The position numbers and the translations under genes were made by a program. From positions 1 to 50,868 of the forward strand of contig JAOAAY010000016.1 of NCBI GenBank assembly GCA_026418615.1: DNA of 50,868 nt. The letters run 5' to 3'. The notes under the pieces were generated by a model. That model was not told the DNA's origin and made no database searches. It saw nothing but the letters and a program-made list of their open reading frames with translations. Below are positions 38,974-47,727 of this stretch, piece by piece. The stretch's first letter is position 1; each line of letters begins with the position of its first letter. The DNA comes from Candidatus Sumerlaeaceae bacterium. GTDB taxonomy: Bacteria; Sumerlaeota; Sumerlaeia; Sumerlaeales; Sumerlaeaceae.

Positions 38974-40394
38974 GGTGCTCCGGAGCCGGTGTCCGGGCGC
39001 AGATCCGGATCGGTTAAACCGAACCATTCCGCGCTTTCTGAATGGGCGGTGCCCCGGCCCTTGCGAGGGGGCGCGGGCGGCGGCGGCGCGTGCCCGTTGA
39101 CGGCGGTGGCATTGATCTCGCCTTCGTGCAGCACAATGCGCAGCGGCATTCCGGCCGTGACGCCGGCGGCCCGCCGGACAATCTCGCCGGTCCGCCTGTT
39201 AAAGGTAATGCTGTATCCGCGCGAGAGGATCGCCCTCGGATCGAGGGCCTGAAGTTGTGCGGCCAACCGCTCTCGGCGGGCGGCAGCGGCCTGATGGCGG
39301 CTGCGCAGCGCGCTGCTCAGGCGCAGCAGCGTGTCGTCGAGGCGCTGACGCATCTCGTTGACGCGGCGCAGCGGCCGCGCCAGTTCGAGCACCTTATGGC
39401 ACCGGCGCAGGCTCGAACGAAACACCTCGACGCGCGGCCGCATGGCCGCCACGAGACGCGCCTGCAGGTGCGATGCCTCGCGCAAAAAATGCGTTTGCCG
39501 CCGCATCGCTGCCTCCAGCCGCGACTTGAGATGTCCGAGTTCGCGCAGCATTTCCCCGCTGTGAGCCGACACGATCTCCGCCGCGGCACTGGGCGTGGGC
39601 GCACGCAAATCAGCCACAAAATCGGCGATTGTAAAATCCACCTCATGGCCGACAGCGGAGATGACCGGCAGAGCCGACTCGTAAATGGCCCGCGCGACCA
39701 TCTCTTCATTGAACGCCCACAGGTCTTCCAGCGAACCGCCGCCCCGGCCGACAATTAAAACTTCAACGCATTGGAGTGCGTTCATACGGCGGATGGCGTG
39801 CGCGATCTCCGCTGCCGCCCCCTCGCCCTGCACACGCACCGGATAGATAAATACCTCAATCTGTGGAGCCCGCCGGCTAAGCACTTTGAGGATATCGCGC
39901 ACGGCCGCACCCGTCAGCGAAGTGACAACGCCCACGCGCCTCGGCAAACGCGGGATAGGGCGCTTGCGGGCCGGATCGAAAAGCCCTTCGCGCTCAAGCC
40001 GCTGCTTGAGACGCAGAAACTCCATGTGCAAGCGCCCCAGACCGGCAGGCGTCACGGCGGACACCACAATCTGATACTGACCACGGGGTTCGTAGACTGT
40101 TACGCGGCCACGAAGTTCCACTTGGTCGCCCTCGTTGAGCGTCACCTGCAATCGGGCGGCTTCCGTGGCCCACAACACGCAATTGACCGTGGCATACTTG
40201 TCTTTCAGGACAAAATAGACATGCCCGGAGGCTGCTGGTCGGAGGTTGGAGATTTCGCCCTCCACAAAAACCTCGGCAAATTGCCGCTCGATGAGTTCGC
40301 GTAGGCGCCTCGTGAATTCGCCCACGCTCAGCGGTCGCTCCCCAGAGGCGGGTGTCGGTTGTTTGAGAGGTGTCGGTTGTTTGCGAATGGACAT
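38970..40394 (-). CDS. xseA: Exodeoxyribonuclease VII large subunit
   Basis: XseA is the catalytic subunit of the ATP-independent single-strand exonuclease that degrades DNA into oligonucleotides. The 474-residue product has the N-terminal OB fold (VFVEGEISNLRPAASGHVYF, LKDKYATVNCVLW), the catalytic domain with VGVVTSLTGAAVRDI, LIVGRGGGSLEDLWAFN, and SAVGHEVDFTIADFVADLRAPTPSAAAE, then a long coiled coil (about 280-380). A tail of about 40 residues after the conserved region is rich in Pro and basic residues. The first residues contain a 6-residue repeat, from an 18-base direct repeat at 40351-40382. xseB, the small subunit, is not adjacent. AGGA lies 4 bases before the start. Confidence 0.94.
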   Translation of the reverse strand: MSIRKQPTPLKQPTPASGERPLSVGEFTRRLRELIERQFAEVFVEGEISNLRPAASGHVYFVLKDKYATVNCVLWATEAARLQVTLNEGDQVELRGRVTVYEPRGQYQIVVSAVTPAGLGRLHMEFLRLKQRLEREGLFDPARKRPIPRLPRRVGVVTSLTGAAVRDILKVLSRRAPQIEVFIYPVRVQGEGAAAEIAHAIRRMNALQCVEVLIVGRGGGSLEDLWAFNEEMVARAIYESALPVISAVGHEVDFTIADFVADLRAPTPSAAAEIVSAHSGEMLRELGHLKSRLEAAMRRQTHFLREASHLQARLVAAMRPRVEVFRSSLRRCHKVLELARPLRRVNEMRQRLDDTLLRLSSALRSRHQAAAARRERLAAQLQALDPRAILSRGYSITFNRRTGEIVRRAAGVTAGMPLRIVLHEGEINATAVNGHAPPPPAPPRKGRGTAHSESAEWFGLTDPDLRPDTGSGAP

Positions 40395-40443
40395 CAGGTC
40401 CTTCTGCTGTCTCGATTCGGCCGCGTGGCGCCGCGGCTCCCTC

Positions 40444-40704
40444 CTACCTCACCGGCAGGTCCTCAATGGCGTTCATGCATCCGGCTCCGCCGTCGGCCAG
40501 GCTTTCCGGGCGTCTCATGCACTCGGCAAGGGTTTCCTTGCCCATGACCATCGGGCGCGCGTGAGGGGCTACCTGATCCAGAGGCTTGAATCCTTTGGTC
40601 ACGGGCTGACCCCATGACGACACAGCCGGCCGGCGGGGCGTTGCGGAGCACCCCGCAGTCATCAGCGCAACGGCGACAACAACAGCAACGAGCAGCGACT
40701 TCAT
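40444..40704 (-). CDS. Small lipoprotein, function unknown
   Basis: The 86-residue product starts with a lipoprotein signal, KSLLVAVVVAVALMTAGC, with lipobox MTAGC, so C19 should be lipidated. The mature part is about 68 residues and has two further cysteines (ECMRRPESLADGGAGCM) that could form a disulfide. AAGGA lies 9 bases before the ATG. It sits between alaS and xseA on the same strand, 36 bases after alaS. No family recognised. Confidence 0.8.
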   Translation of the reverse strand: MKSLLVAVVVAVALMTAGCSATPRRPAVSSWGQPVTKGFKPLDQVAPHARPMVMGKETLAECMRRPESLADGGAGCMNAIEDLPVR

Positions 40705-40740
40705 CCACAGCGTCCTTTCAGGATTATCAACGGGGAGCCG

Positions 40741-43641
40741 TCAGGCGTTCACAGCGAGCATTTCAGCCACCATTCTGGCGGCTTTGGCAAGGGCTTCTGC
40801 GACCCCTGCGGCGTTGCGTCCGCCTGCCTGAGCCATTTCTTTTTTGCCGCCGCCCGATCCCCCGATAATCGGTGCAATCTGTTTGACGATCTCGCCAGCA
40901 GAGACGCCGCGCTTCGTCACATCCTCGGTAACGCCGGCGATCACGGTGACGCGGCCGTCGGCTACGGACGCGAGCACGGCGACCAATCCGGCCGGCTGAC
41001 GGGACTTGAGGCCATCATACACGGCGCGCAGTTCGGCGGCCTCCATGCCATCAAACTGTTTGGTTACCACCCGCACGCCTCCGTGCTCCGGCGCGCTGGT
41101 CAGCAGTTCGGCGGCCTCCGCGGCGCTGGATTTGGCCCGCAGTTGCTGGATCTGCTTGCGGGCGTTGCGAAGTTCCTCGAGCACGGCGGCCAAGCGTTCC
41201 GGCACGCGCTCGGCGGGCACGCTCAACTGCTCGCCCAGCGATCTCAAAATGCCGCGCTCGCGCTGGATGACGGCCACGGCGGCGGCGCCGGTCGTCGCTT
41301 CGATGCGTCGCACTCCCGCAGAAATGGCACTCTCGCTCAGAATGACGAAGGTGCCGATGCCACCCGTGGCGGGCATGTGGGTGCCGCCGCAGAACTCCAC
41401 ATCCCAATCGGGCACATCAACCACGCGAACCGTGCTGCCGTATTTTTCGCCGAACGGGGCGATGATGCCCGGGATGCTGCGCGCTTTCTCAAGCGTTGTC
41501 ACGGTGACTTCCAGAACATGGTTCTTCATGATCTGTTCGTTCACGAGGCGTTCCACCTCGGCCAGTTGGGCTGCCGTGAGCGCCTCGGGGTTGGTGAAGT
41601 CGAACCGCAGGTAATCCGGCCCGACATAGGACCCCTGCTGGGTGACATGCTTGCCCACCACCCGCTTAAGCGCCCCTTGGAGCAGGTGTGTGGCCGTGTG
41701 GTTGCGCATGATGGCCCAGCGGCGCTCTGCATCAATCTCGGCGCGAGCGAGGTCGGACTGGCGCAGGATGCCCTCTTCCACCACGCCAAAGTGAACGAAA
41801 ATCTCTTCGGGCGTTTTCTGGACATCCGTGATCCGGACTCGTGCCGAGTCGGTGATGACTACGCCGGTGTCGGCCACTTGGCCGCCCGCCTCCGCATAAA
41901 AAGGAGTGTGGCTGAGGACGAGCGCCACCTCGTCACCTTTGTGGGCGATGGAAATTTCCTCATCGCCGCGAAACATCGCGTAAATCTGAATGCCTTGGGC
42001 CGTGAGCACGGGATACTCAAACAAGTCTTCCAGCGCGGCCTGAATGGCTTCGTCGTCGAAGGTCTCCTCCCAAGCCTCAGGACTGACATCCTCCTCGTCA
42101 AACTCGTCATCGTCCTCGTCGTGATCGAAACGGCCGAGGCGCAGGTCGCGCACCTTGGCCTCGGCTCCGGGCGGCAGGGGGATGTGATCCGTGTAATCGT
42201 CCGAGGCCAGTTCTTCATCCCCGTCGTCGAACTCGGCGTAGCCCACGAAATCCGTCTTCCCGAATTCTTGAAAGATCTCCTTCAGGCGCTCGGCGATGCC
42301 CTCGAACCGGGACCCTTTTGCCCCTTTACGGCTTTCTTCCTTATGGCGGGCCACATGGGCAGCGTAGCCTTCGCGGTCTATGCTCCATCCGCGATCCGCC
42401 GCAATCTCGCAAATGTCGTCGAAGGGCATGCCATAGGTCGCTACGAGGTTGAACACATCCGATCCGGCCAGCGATTGGCCCGCGGTCTTTTCGAAGAGAG
42501 CCTCCAACCGCTGAAGGCCCGCTCCGAGGGTCTGATCGTAGGCCTCCTCCTCCTGCCGGATCACCCGCCGGATCAGATCGGGCGACTCCTTGATTTCAGG
42601 ATAGGCATCTCCCATGACATCGAGGACGGTATCCACAGCCTGAAAGAGGAAAGGTGTTTCTTGCCCGATGCGGCGTGCGTAACGGGCGGCGCGGCGCAGC
42701 AGGCGACGCAGCACATAGCCCCGGCCGTCGTTGCTAGGCAAAATCCCCTCGGACAGGGCGAAGACCAGCGCGCGCACATGGTCGGCAGCCACATTGACGC
42801 ACTGGCGCGTTTCGATGGGCAGCGCGTCGTAGCGTCCGACCCCGGTCAACTCGCACACCCGATCCACGATCGGCCGCAGCAAGTCCGTCTCAAACGGCGA
42901 GGCCGCCCCCTGGGTGATGCAGGCAAGGCGCTCGAGGCCCATGCCGGTATCCACGCCGCGGTTCTTCAACGGTGGCCGGGAGCCATCCTTCTGTTGGTCA
43001 AATTGCGGGAAGACGCAGTTCCAGAACTCAATGTAACGCGTGTTCGGGTCGTCGTCACGAAGGGTCGCATGTTGGAACGACAGTCCGGGACCGTACTGTT
43101 CGCCGCGGTCGAAGTAGATTTCGCTGCAGGGACCGCAGGCGCCAGTCTCGCCGGCCGGCCCCCAGAAGTTATCCTTGGCGCCCAGGCGTACCATGTGGCT
43201 CTCGGGCATGCCGATCTCTTTGACCCAGATGTCCCACGCTTCGTCGTCGTCCTCATAAACGCTGGCGTACAGGCGCGCCGGATCCAAGTTGGCAATTTTC
43301 GTCGAGAATTCCCAAGCCCAAGCGAGAGCCTCGCGCTTGAAGTAATCGCCGAACGAGAAATTGCCGAGCATCTCGAAGAAGGTGTGATGGCGCAGCGTCC
43401 GGCCGACATTCTCGAGATCGCTGCCCTTTCCACCTGCCCGCAGGCACTTCTGCACGCTGCAAGCCCGGGTGTAGGGCAGGGGCACCGCACCCGAGTACAG
43501 GCGCTTGAACTGCACCATGCCGGCCGTCGTAAACAGCAGCGTGGGATCGTCCGGGGGCACGAGGGGGCTGGAAGCCACCAGCCGGTGCTGGCGCTCGACG
43601 AAAAACTCGATAAACCGGGTTCGAAGATCGTGGGCTTTCAT
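40741..43641 (-). CDS. alaS: Alanyl-tRNA synthetase with acidic insertion
   Basis: Charges tRNA-Ala and edits mischarged tRNA. At 966 residues it is longer than the usual ~875. The class II core is standard (TLLFTTAGMVQFKRLY, GRTLRHHTFFEMLGNFSFGDYF, TGMGLERL). The editing domain has NHTATHLL and FCGGTHMPATGGIG, and the C-terminal domain is complete. The extra length sits between FVGY (from 465) and HTPFYAEAGGQ. The distance there is about 120 residues against about 40 in E. coli, and the added segment contains DHDEDDDEFDEED (about 505-517), so the insertion is about 75-80 residues. It heads the minus-strand run alaS, lipoprotein, xseA, menG. Confidence 0.96.
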   Translation of the reverse strand: MKAHDLRTRFIEFFVERQHRLVASSPLVPPDDPTLLFTTAGMVQFKRLYSGAVPLPYTRACSVQKCLRAGGKGSDLENVGRTLRHHTFFEMLGNFSFGDYFKREALAWAWEFSTKIANLDPARLYASVYEDDDEAWDIWVKEIGMPESHMVRLGAKDNFWGPAGETGACGPCSEIYFDRGEQYGPGLSFQHATLRDDDPNTRYIEFWNCVFPQFDQQKDGSRPPLKNRGVDTGMGLERLACITQGAASPFETDLLRPIVDRVCELTGVGRYDALPIETRQCVNVAADHVRALVFALSEGILPSNDGRGYVLRRLLRRAARYARRIGQETPFLFQAVDTVLDVMGDAYPEIKESPDLIRRVIRQEEEAYDQTLGAGLQRLEALFEKTAGQSLAGSDVFNLVATYGMPFDDICEIAADRGWSIDREGYAAHVARHKEESRKGAKGSRFEGIAERLKEIFQEFGKTDFVGYAEFDDGDEELASDDYTDHIPLPPGAEAKVRDLRLGRFDHDEDDDEFDEEDVSPEAWEETFDDEAIQAALEDLFEYPVLTAQGIQIYAMFRGDEEISIAHKGDEVALVLSHTPFYAEAGGQVADTGVVITDSARVRITDVQKTPEEIFVHFGVVEEGILRQSDLARAEIDAERRWAIMRNHTATHLLQGALKRVVGKHVTQQGSYVGPDYLRFDFTNPEALTAAQLAEVERLVNEQIMKNHVLEVTVTTLEKARSIPGIIAPFGEKYGSTVRVVDVPDWDVEFCGGTHMPATGGIGTFVILSESAISAGVRRIEATTGAAAVAVIQRERGILRSLGEQLSVPAERVPERLAAVLEELRNARKQIQQLRAKSSAAEAAELLTSAPEHGGVRVVTKQFDGMEAAELRAVYDGLKSRQPAGLVAVLASVADGRVTVIAGVTEDVTKRGVSAGEIVKQIAPIIGGSGGGKKEMAQAGGRNAAGVAEALAKAARMVAEMLAVNA

Positions 43642-43739
43642 AGGGCTCCGCTGCGAGATTTGGCTAAACCGAAACCGTCATAAGATGGTTCGCGCGCGAA
43701 ATTCATGGGGCAAGTGGGCAACTTGATGCCTTGGAGAAT

Positions 43740-43759
43740 GTCTTTTCACCTGAAAAGAC
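43740..43759. repeat. Perfect palindrome between alaS and pilB
   Basis: GTCTTTTC-ACCT-GAAAAGAC is an 8-bp perfect inverted repeat with a 4-base spacer, in the 244-base divergent gap. No T-run follows on either strand, so it does not look like a terminator. It could be an operator for a dimeric regulator or a leader hairpin of alaS. Confidence 0.45.
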
Positions 43760-43885
43760 GGGCTTGGCGGTGTTTGCCATGGTTTATCTGGCACGATTAT
43801 TCTTGAGCCTTCCGGCCTCCTGCTGGCATATAGTTGCTATCTTATTCACCGGACTCCGGATTTCAGCCGATGGCAGGTGCCCTCG

Positions 43886-45973
43886 ATGGCATTCTTCAAG
43901 AAACTCATCCCCGGCAAGGGGGGAGAAAAAGACGACGACAAGGACAAGCAGGCGCCGCCCGTCAATCCATCCGAATTGGCTGGCCGGCCCGCCACTCAAC
44001 CGCGTCGCAACGCTCTGACCCCGGCTCATGAGACAGCCCGCCGGGTCAAAACCGTTCCCGAGATGCAGGCCGGTCTGCAAGGCGAGGAAGCGCGGCGCAG
44101 CGTGGGCGACCCGCTGGCTGATCCGACGGAGGCCGGCGGACGCATCCGCACCGTCGAGCGCGAGACCCCTGACCTGCAGGTCTCGCAGGAAGCCGACATG
44201 CTCGAGTTGCTCAGCGAGCAGGCGGGCTTGAAGTATGTCCACCTTTCCGACTATCCCAAGCACAATATCACGCCGGAACTCCTGCGGCTGATTCCCTCGC
44301 AGATTGCGCGTCAGTACTGCGTCTTTCCCGTGGACCAGCGCGAGGACAACACTCTGGTCGTGGCCATCAGCGACCCACTGAATGTCCGCATTGTGGATGA
44401 CCTGCGCCTGTTCCTCGCCGGGTCGAACATCCGGGAAATCGAGGCCGTGGTCGCCAATGAAGAGGAAATCATTGACTATATTAACCTTTATTATGGCGTT
44501 GGCGACCAGACGCTGGATCAGATGGTGGATGAGTTTGAGAAGGAGGATACCTCCACGGCTCTCGGCCCGTCGGAAGGGGCGGTGGATCTGTCCGACCTCG
44601 ACAAGATCGCGCAGGACGCGCCTGTCATACGGTTTTGCAGCCTCCTGTTGCTTCAGGCCATGAAGGACCGGGCCAGCGACCTTCACATCGAGCCGTTCTC
44701 CCACATCATCCGCATCCGCTACCGTGTGGACGGTGTGTTGCGCGAGATTCCCTCGCCGCCGAAATCCTGGCAGGCGGGCATCATCTCGCGCTTCAAGGTT
44801 ATGGCGGGCCTCGACATTGCCGAGCAACGCCGCCCGCAGGATGGGCGCATGCGGCTGACCGTCGAGGGGCGCGAGATCGATGTCCGTCTCTCGACACTGC
44901 CTGTCGTCCATGGCGAATGCATCGTGATGCGTTTGCTTGACAAGAGCGTCATGTTGCTGGGCGTGCAGCAGATCGGCATGACGCCCGATGTGCTCGAGAA
45001 GTTCCTGAAATTGATCGAGCGTCCCAACGGCATCATTCTCGTTACGGGCCCGACGGGTTGCGGCAAGACCACGACCCTGTACGCGGCGATCAATGAGATC
45101 AACGATCCGACGGAAAAAATCATTACCACCGAGGATCCGGTCGAATATCAATTGGACGGGATCGTGCAGGTGAGCGTGAACCCGAGTGTGGGACTGACCT
45201 TTGCCCGCTGTCTCCGCGCCATTCTGCGTCAGGATCCCGATGTGATTCTTGTCGGTGAGGTGCGCGATGTCGAAACCGCTCAGATCGCCATTCAGGCCTC
45301 GCTGACCGGCCACCTCGTGTTTTCGACTTTGCACACGAACAGTGCCGCGCTGACCGTGACACGCCTTGTGGACATGGGCATCGAGCCCTTCCTGATCACT
45401 TCGACACTCGAAGGCGTCATCGGCCAGCGCCTTGTCCGCATGATTTGCCCGTACTGCAAAGTGCCCTATCGTCCCACTGCGGAGGAACTGGCCGATTTCG
45501 CCACGACTCCGGAAGAGGTTGCGGATCTGACCTTCTTCAAGGGCGAGGGCTGCGAGGAATGCGGAAACACCGGCTATAAGGGGCGCATCGGCATCTTCGA
45601 ATTGCTGATGGTGACCGACCGCATCAAGGACCTGATTCTGGAAAAAGCCACAACAGACGATATTCAGGCGGCCGGCATTGAAGAAGGCATGAAAACCATG
45701 CGTCAGGACGGCTGGCTGAAGATTTGCATCGGTTTGACGACCTTCGAGGAAGTGGCGCGTCATACGCCACGCGAGACGCCCGAGCAGATTCGCAAGGAGA
45801 TGGAAGCGCTCTTGCGCGAGACCATCGGCGAACCTCTCAAACCCGCCGAGGCGAAAACCTCCGCGCCGGTCAGCATGAGCGCGCTCACGGGCGGCGTGGA
45901 GATCGAGGGGGTGCCGCTCGACGGCGAAATGGGCATGAGGGCCCGCGACGCGGGCGACGGGACAACCGTCTGA
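43886..45973 (+). CDS. pilB: Type IV pilus assembly ATPase PilB (GspE family)
   Basis: PilB powers pilus extension. From ATG 43886, with AGG 8 bases upstream, it has 695 residues; a GTG nine bases earlier is also in frame. It begins with a basic and acidic low-complexity segment (FFKKLIPGKGGEKDDDK). The N-terminal T2SSE domain (about 90-200) contains GLKYVHLSDYP. The ATPase has the Walker A GPTGCGKTTT, the Asp box ITTEDPVEYQ, the Walker B VILVGEVRDVET and the His box STLHTNSA. Two Cys pairs, CPYC and CEEC, form the zinc site typical of GspE/PilB. The last 60 residues are an unconserved tail. PilT in the same window favours a pilus over type II secretion. queE follows after 32 bases. Confidence 0.93.
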   Translation: MAFFKKLIPGKGGEKDDDKDKQAPPVNPSELAGRPATQPRRNALTPAHETARRVKTVPEMQAGLQGEEARRSVGDPLADPTEAGGRIRTVERETPDLQVSQEADMLELLSEQAGLKYVHLSDYPKHNITPELLRLIPSQIARQYCVFPVDQREDNTLVVAISDPLNVRIVDDLRLFLAGSNIREIEAVVANEEEIIDYINLYYGVGDQTLDQMVDEFEKEDTSTALGPSEGAVDLSDLDKIAQDAPVIRFCSLLLLQAMKDRASDLHIEPFSHIIRIRYRVDGVLREIPSPPKSWQAGIISRFKVMAGLDIAEQRRPQDGRMRLTVEGREIDVRLSTLPVVHGECIVMRLLDKSVMLLGVQQIGMTPDVLEKFLKLIERPNGIILVTGPTGCGKTTTLYAAINEINDPTEKIITTEDPVEYQLDGIVQVSVNPSVGLTFARCLRAILRQDPDVILVGEVRDVETAQIAIQASLTGHLVFSTLHTNSAALTVTRLVDMGIEPFLITSTLEGVIGQRLVRMICPYCKVPYRPTAEELADFATTPEEVADLTFFKGEGCEECGNTGYKGRIGIFELLMVTDRIKDLILEKATTDDIQAAGIEEGMKTMRQDGWLKICIGLTTFEEVARHTPRETPEQIRKEMEALLRETIGEPLKPAEAKTSAPVSMSALTGGVEIEGVPLDGEMGMRARDAGDGTTV

Positions 45974-46005
45974 CGCGAAGCAGCGCCAAAACCGAGACCG
46001 GCTCC

Positions 46006-46650
46006 GTGCTGGTCGTGACCGAGATCTATCTGTCCATCCAAGGGGAATCCACTTGGGCTGGCCGACCCTGCATCTTCGTCCGCCTGACAGGCTGTCCCCT
46101 CCGTTGCGTCTGGTGCGATACAGAATACGCTTTTTATGGCGGCCAACGCATGGCCCTGGACGATGTCGTCGCTCGCGTCAAGGCGTTGGGGTGCCAACTG
46201 GTCGAAGTCACGGGAGGCGAACCTCTGGCGCAGCCGGCGTGCCTGCCTTTGCTGGAGGCGTTGGTCCGCGGCGGATACACAGTTTTGTTGGAAACCAGCG
46301 GGGCTTATCCCATCGCGCCGTTGCCGTACGCCGTCCACGCCATCATGGATCTCAAGTGCCCGGGAAGCGGCGAGTCGCACCGTAATTTGTGGGAAAACAT
46401 CGCCGCCTTGCGCCCGCACGACGAGGTGAAGTTCGTGCTGGCGGATCGCGCGGATTACGAATGGGCTCGCGAGGTGACCCGCCGGGAGGGACTGACCGGC
46501 CGATGCCGCGCTGTCCTGTTCTCGCCCGCGCACGGCCTGCTCGCGCCGGCCGACCTGGCCCGATGGATCATCGAAGACAGACTCACGGAGGTTCGGATGC
46601 AGTTGCAGATGCATAAGCACATTTGGCCACCCGACACAAAAGGCGTTTAG
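46006..46650 (+). CDS. queE: 7-carboxy-7-deazaguanine synthase QueE
   Basis: A radical SAM enzyme that makes 7-carboxy-7-deazaguanine on the way to queuosine. From GTG 46006 it has 214 residues, the usual size. The iron-sulfur motif CPLRCVWC (C30, C34, C37), the substrate loop SIQGEST, and the SAM-binding EVTGGEPLAQ are present. The ending RMQLQMHKHIW is also typical of QueE. The start is uncertain: a second GTG lies 9 bases downstream, and neither has a clear ribosome binding site. queC, queD and queF are not nearby. The gene converges with the CDF transporter; an imperfect inverted repeat in the 34-base gap (AACGGCTGAC/GTCAGCGTT) may help stop both. Confidence 0.92.
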   Translation: MLVVTEIYLSIQGESTWAGRPCIFVRLTGCPLRCVWCDTEYAFYGGQRMALDDVVARVKALGCQLVEVTGGEPLAQPACLPLLEALVRGGYTVLLETSGAYPIAPLPYAVHAIMDLKCPGSGESHRNLWENIAALRPHDEVKFVLADRADYEWAREVTRREGLTGRCRAVLFSPAHGLLAPADLARWIIEDRLTEVRMQLQMHKHIWPPDTKGV

Positions 46651-46684
46651 TGAACGGCTGACGGCCCAAGAATCGTGCCGGTTG

Positions 46685-47653
46685 TCAGCGTTGCGTCGGA
46701 TTGCGCTGCGGGGTTCGCGGATCGTTCAGGTCCGGCTCGAGATGCACAAGCACCTGACGAACCGATGGATATGCTGCCAGAATGGCATCCTGCACCTGAT
46801 GTCCGAGGTAGTGCGCCTCGGCCACCGGCATCGTGGGATCTACCCACAGATGCAGGTCGAAAAAATGATCCATGCCGGCCTTGCGCCCGACAATCTTTTC
46901 CACATCGCGCACACCGTTCACCGACAAAGCCACCCGTCGGACACATTCGACGAAATCCGCTTCGGGCATGGCATCCATCAGTTCGCGCGAGGTTTCGCGG
47001 AAGATACGGTAGCCAATCAGAAAGATGATAGCGCCGACAGCCAATCCGCCGAGGGGATCAGCAAAAGCGAGCCTGCCGGGTGCCAGCGCGGCGCATGTGA
47101 CGCCGATGCCGGCAACAGTGGCCGACAACATGTCCACCAGATCGTTGGCAGCATCGGCCTTGAGCGAGGTGCTACCGAGGCGCTGCCCCAACCGTTTTTT
47201 CCAGGCGGCCAGCATGCCCTTGGCGGCAAACGACACAGCCAGCGGAGCGAGGGCGATCAACGGCGGCGCTTCACCCGGATCGAACATGGCCCGCACCGAT
47301 TTGAATGCGATGAGCACTGAAAAGATGATCAGGATGGTCGCTACCGTCCGGCCCGCAAGGCTCTCCGCGCGACCATAGCCATAAGGATACATGGCGTCGG
47401 GCGCGCGCCGGGCCTTGGACATGCCCGACAACACGACTATGGATGCCACGATGTCCGAGGCCGATTCAAATCCGTCCGCCGTCAGCGCCGTGGAGCCCCA
47501 TAGCACTCCAGTATAAATTTTCAGGGCTGCCAACGCGGCCGAGATGCCAATGCTCAAAACCGCCACATTCTCGCCAAGCCGGTAGCGGCTGCCGAAATCG
47601 TCGCTAACGGTCACTTCCACGCTGTGTGGCGTCGTATGGGGCGGTTTCGTCAC
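46685..47653 (-). CDS. Cation diffusion facilitator transporter with altered metal sites
   Basis: Exports divalent metal ions in exchange for protons. The 322-residue product has six membrane helices (about 29-230) and a C-terminal cytoplasmic domain ending DVEKIVG, HLWVDPT and VHLEPD, as in the family. Zinc transporters usually carry H-x3-D in helices 2 and 5. Here helix 2 reads ADGFESASD (D60, E63, D67) and helix 5 reads ADAANDLVD (N170, D171, D174). The family's HPYGHGR stretch reads YPYGYGR, so its two His are Tyr. These changes suggest a metal other than zinc, perhaps manganese or iron. It lies 74 bases downstream of a superoxide dismutase gene, which fits a manganese theme but does not prove it. 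Confidence 0.88.
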   Translation of the reverse strand: MTKPPHTTPHSVEVTVSDDFGSRYRLGENVAVLSIGISAALAALKIYTGVLWGSTALTADGFESASDIVASIVVLSGMSKARRAPDAMYPYGYGRAESLAGRTVATILIIFSVLIAFKSVRAMFDPGEAPPLIALAPLAVSFAAKGMLAAWKKRLGQRLGSTSLKADAANDLVDMLSATVAGIGVTCAALAPGRLAFADPLGGLAVGAIIFLIGYRIFRETSRELMDAMPEADFVECVRRVALSVNGVRDVEKIVGRKAGMDHFFDLHLWVDPTMPVAEAHYLGHQVQDAILAAYPSVRQVLVHLEPDLNDPRTPQRNPTQR

Positions 47654-47727
47654 GCTATTGTCCCAGACGCGGAATGGGGTGGCAATGCTTCAGCACCTGC
47701 GCATCCGGAGAGGAGCGACTGCGTGTG

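Noticed and set aside
40351..40382. Two copies of GGTGTCGGTTGTTT with 18-base period, as a possible repeat array
   Set aside because: Only two copies, lying within the first codons of xseA and coding for a repeated KQPTP-like unit; not an array.
41083..43683. 866-codon open frame on the plus strand opposite alaS
   Set aside because: It mirrors alaS codon structure in GC-rich DNA; the peptide resembles no family and the minus-strand AlaS motifs are unambiguous.
43785..43835. Sigma-54-like promoter before pilB (TGGCACG and TGGCATATAGTTGCT)
   Set aside because: The first lacks the -12 GC and the second has 9 rather than 10 bases between GG and GC.
43784..45763. 659-codon open frame on the minus strand opposite pilB
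   Set aside because: Shadow of pilB; its peptide shows no motif while PilB Walker, Asp and His boxes are all present on the plus strand.
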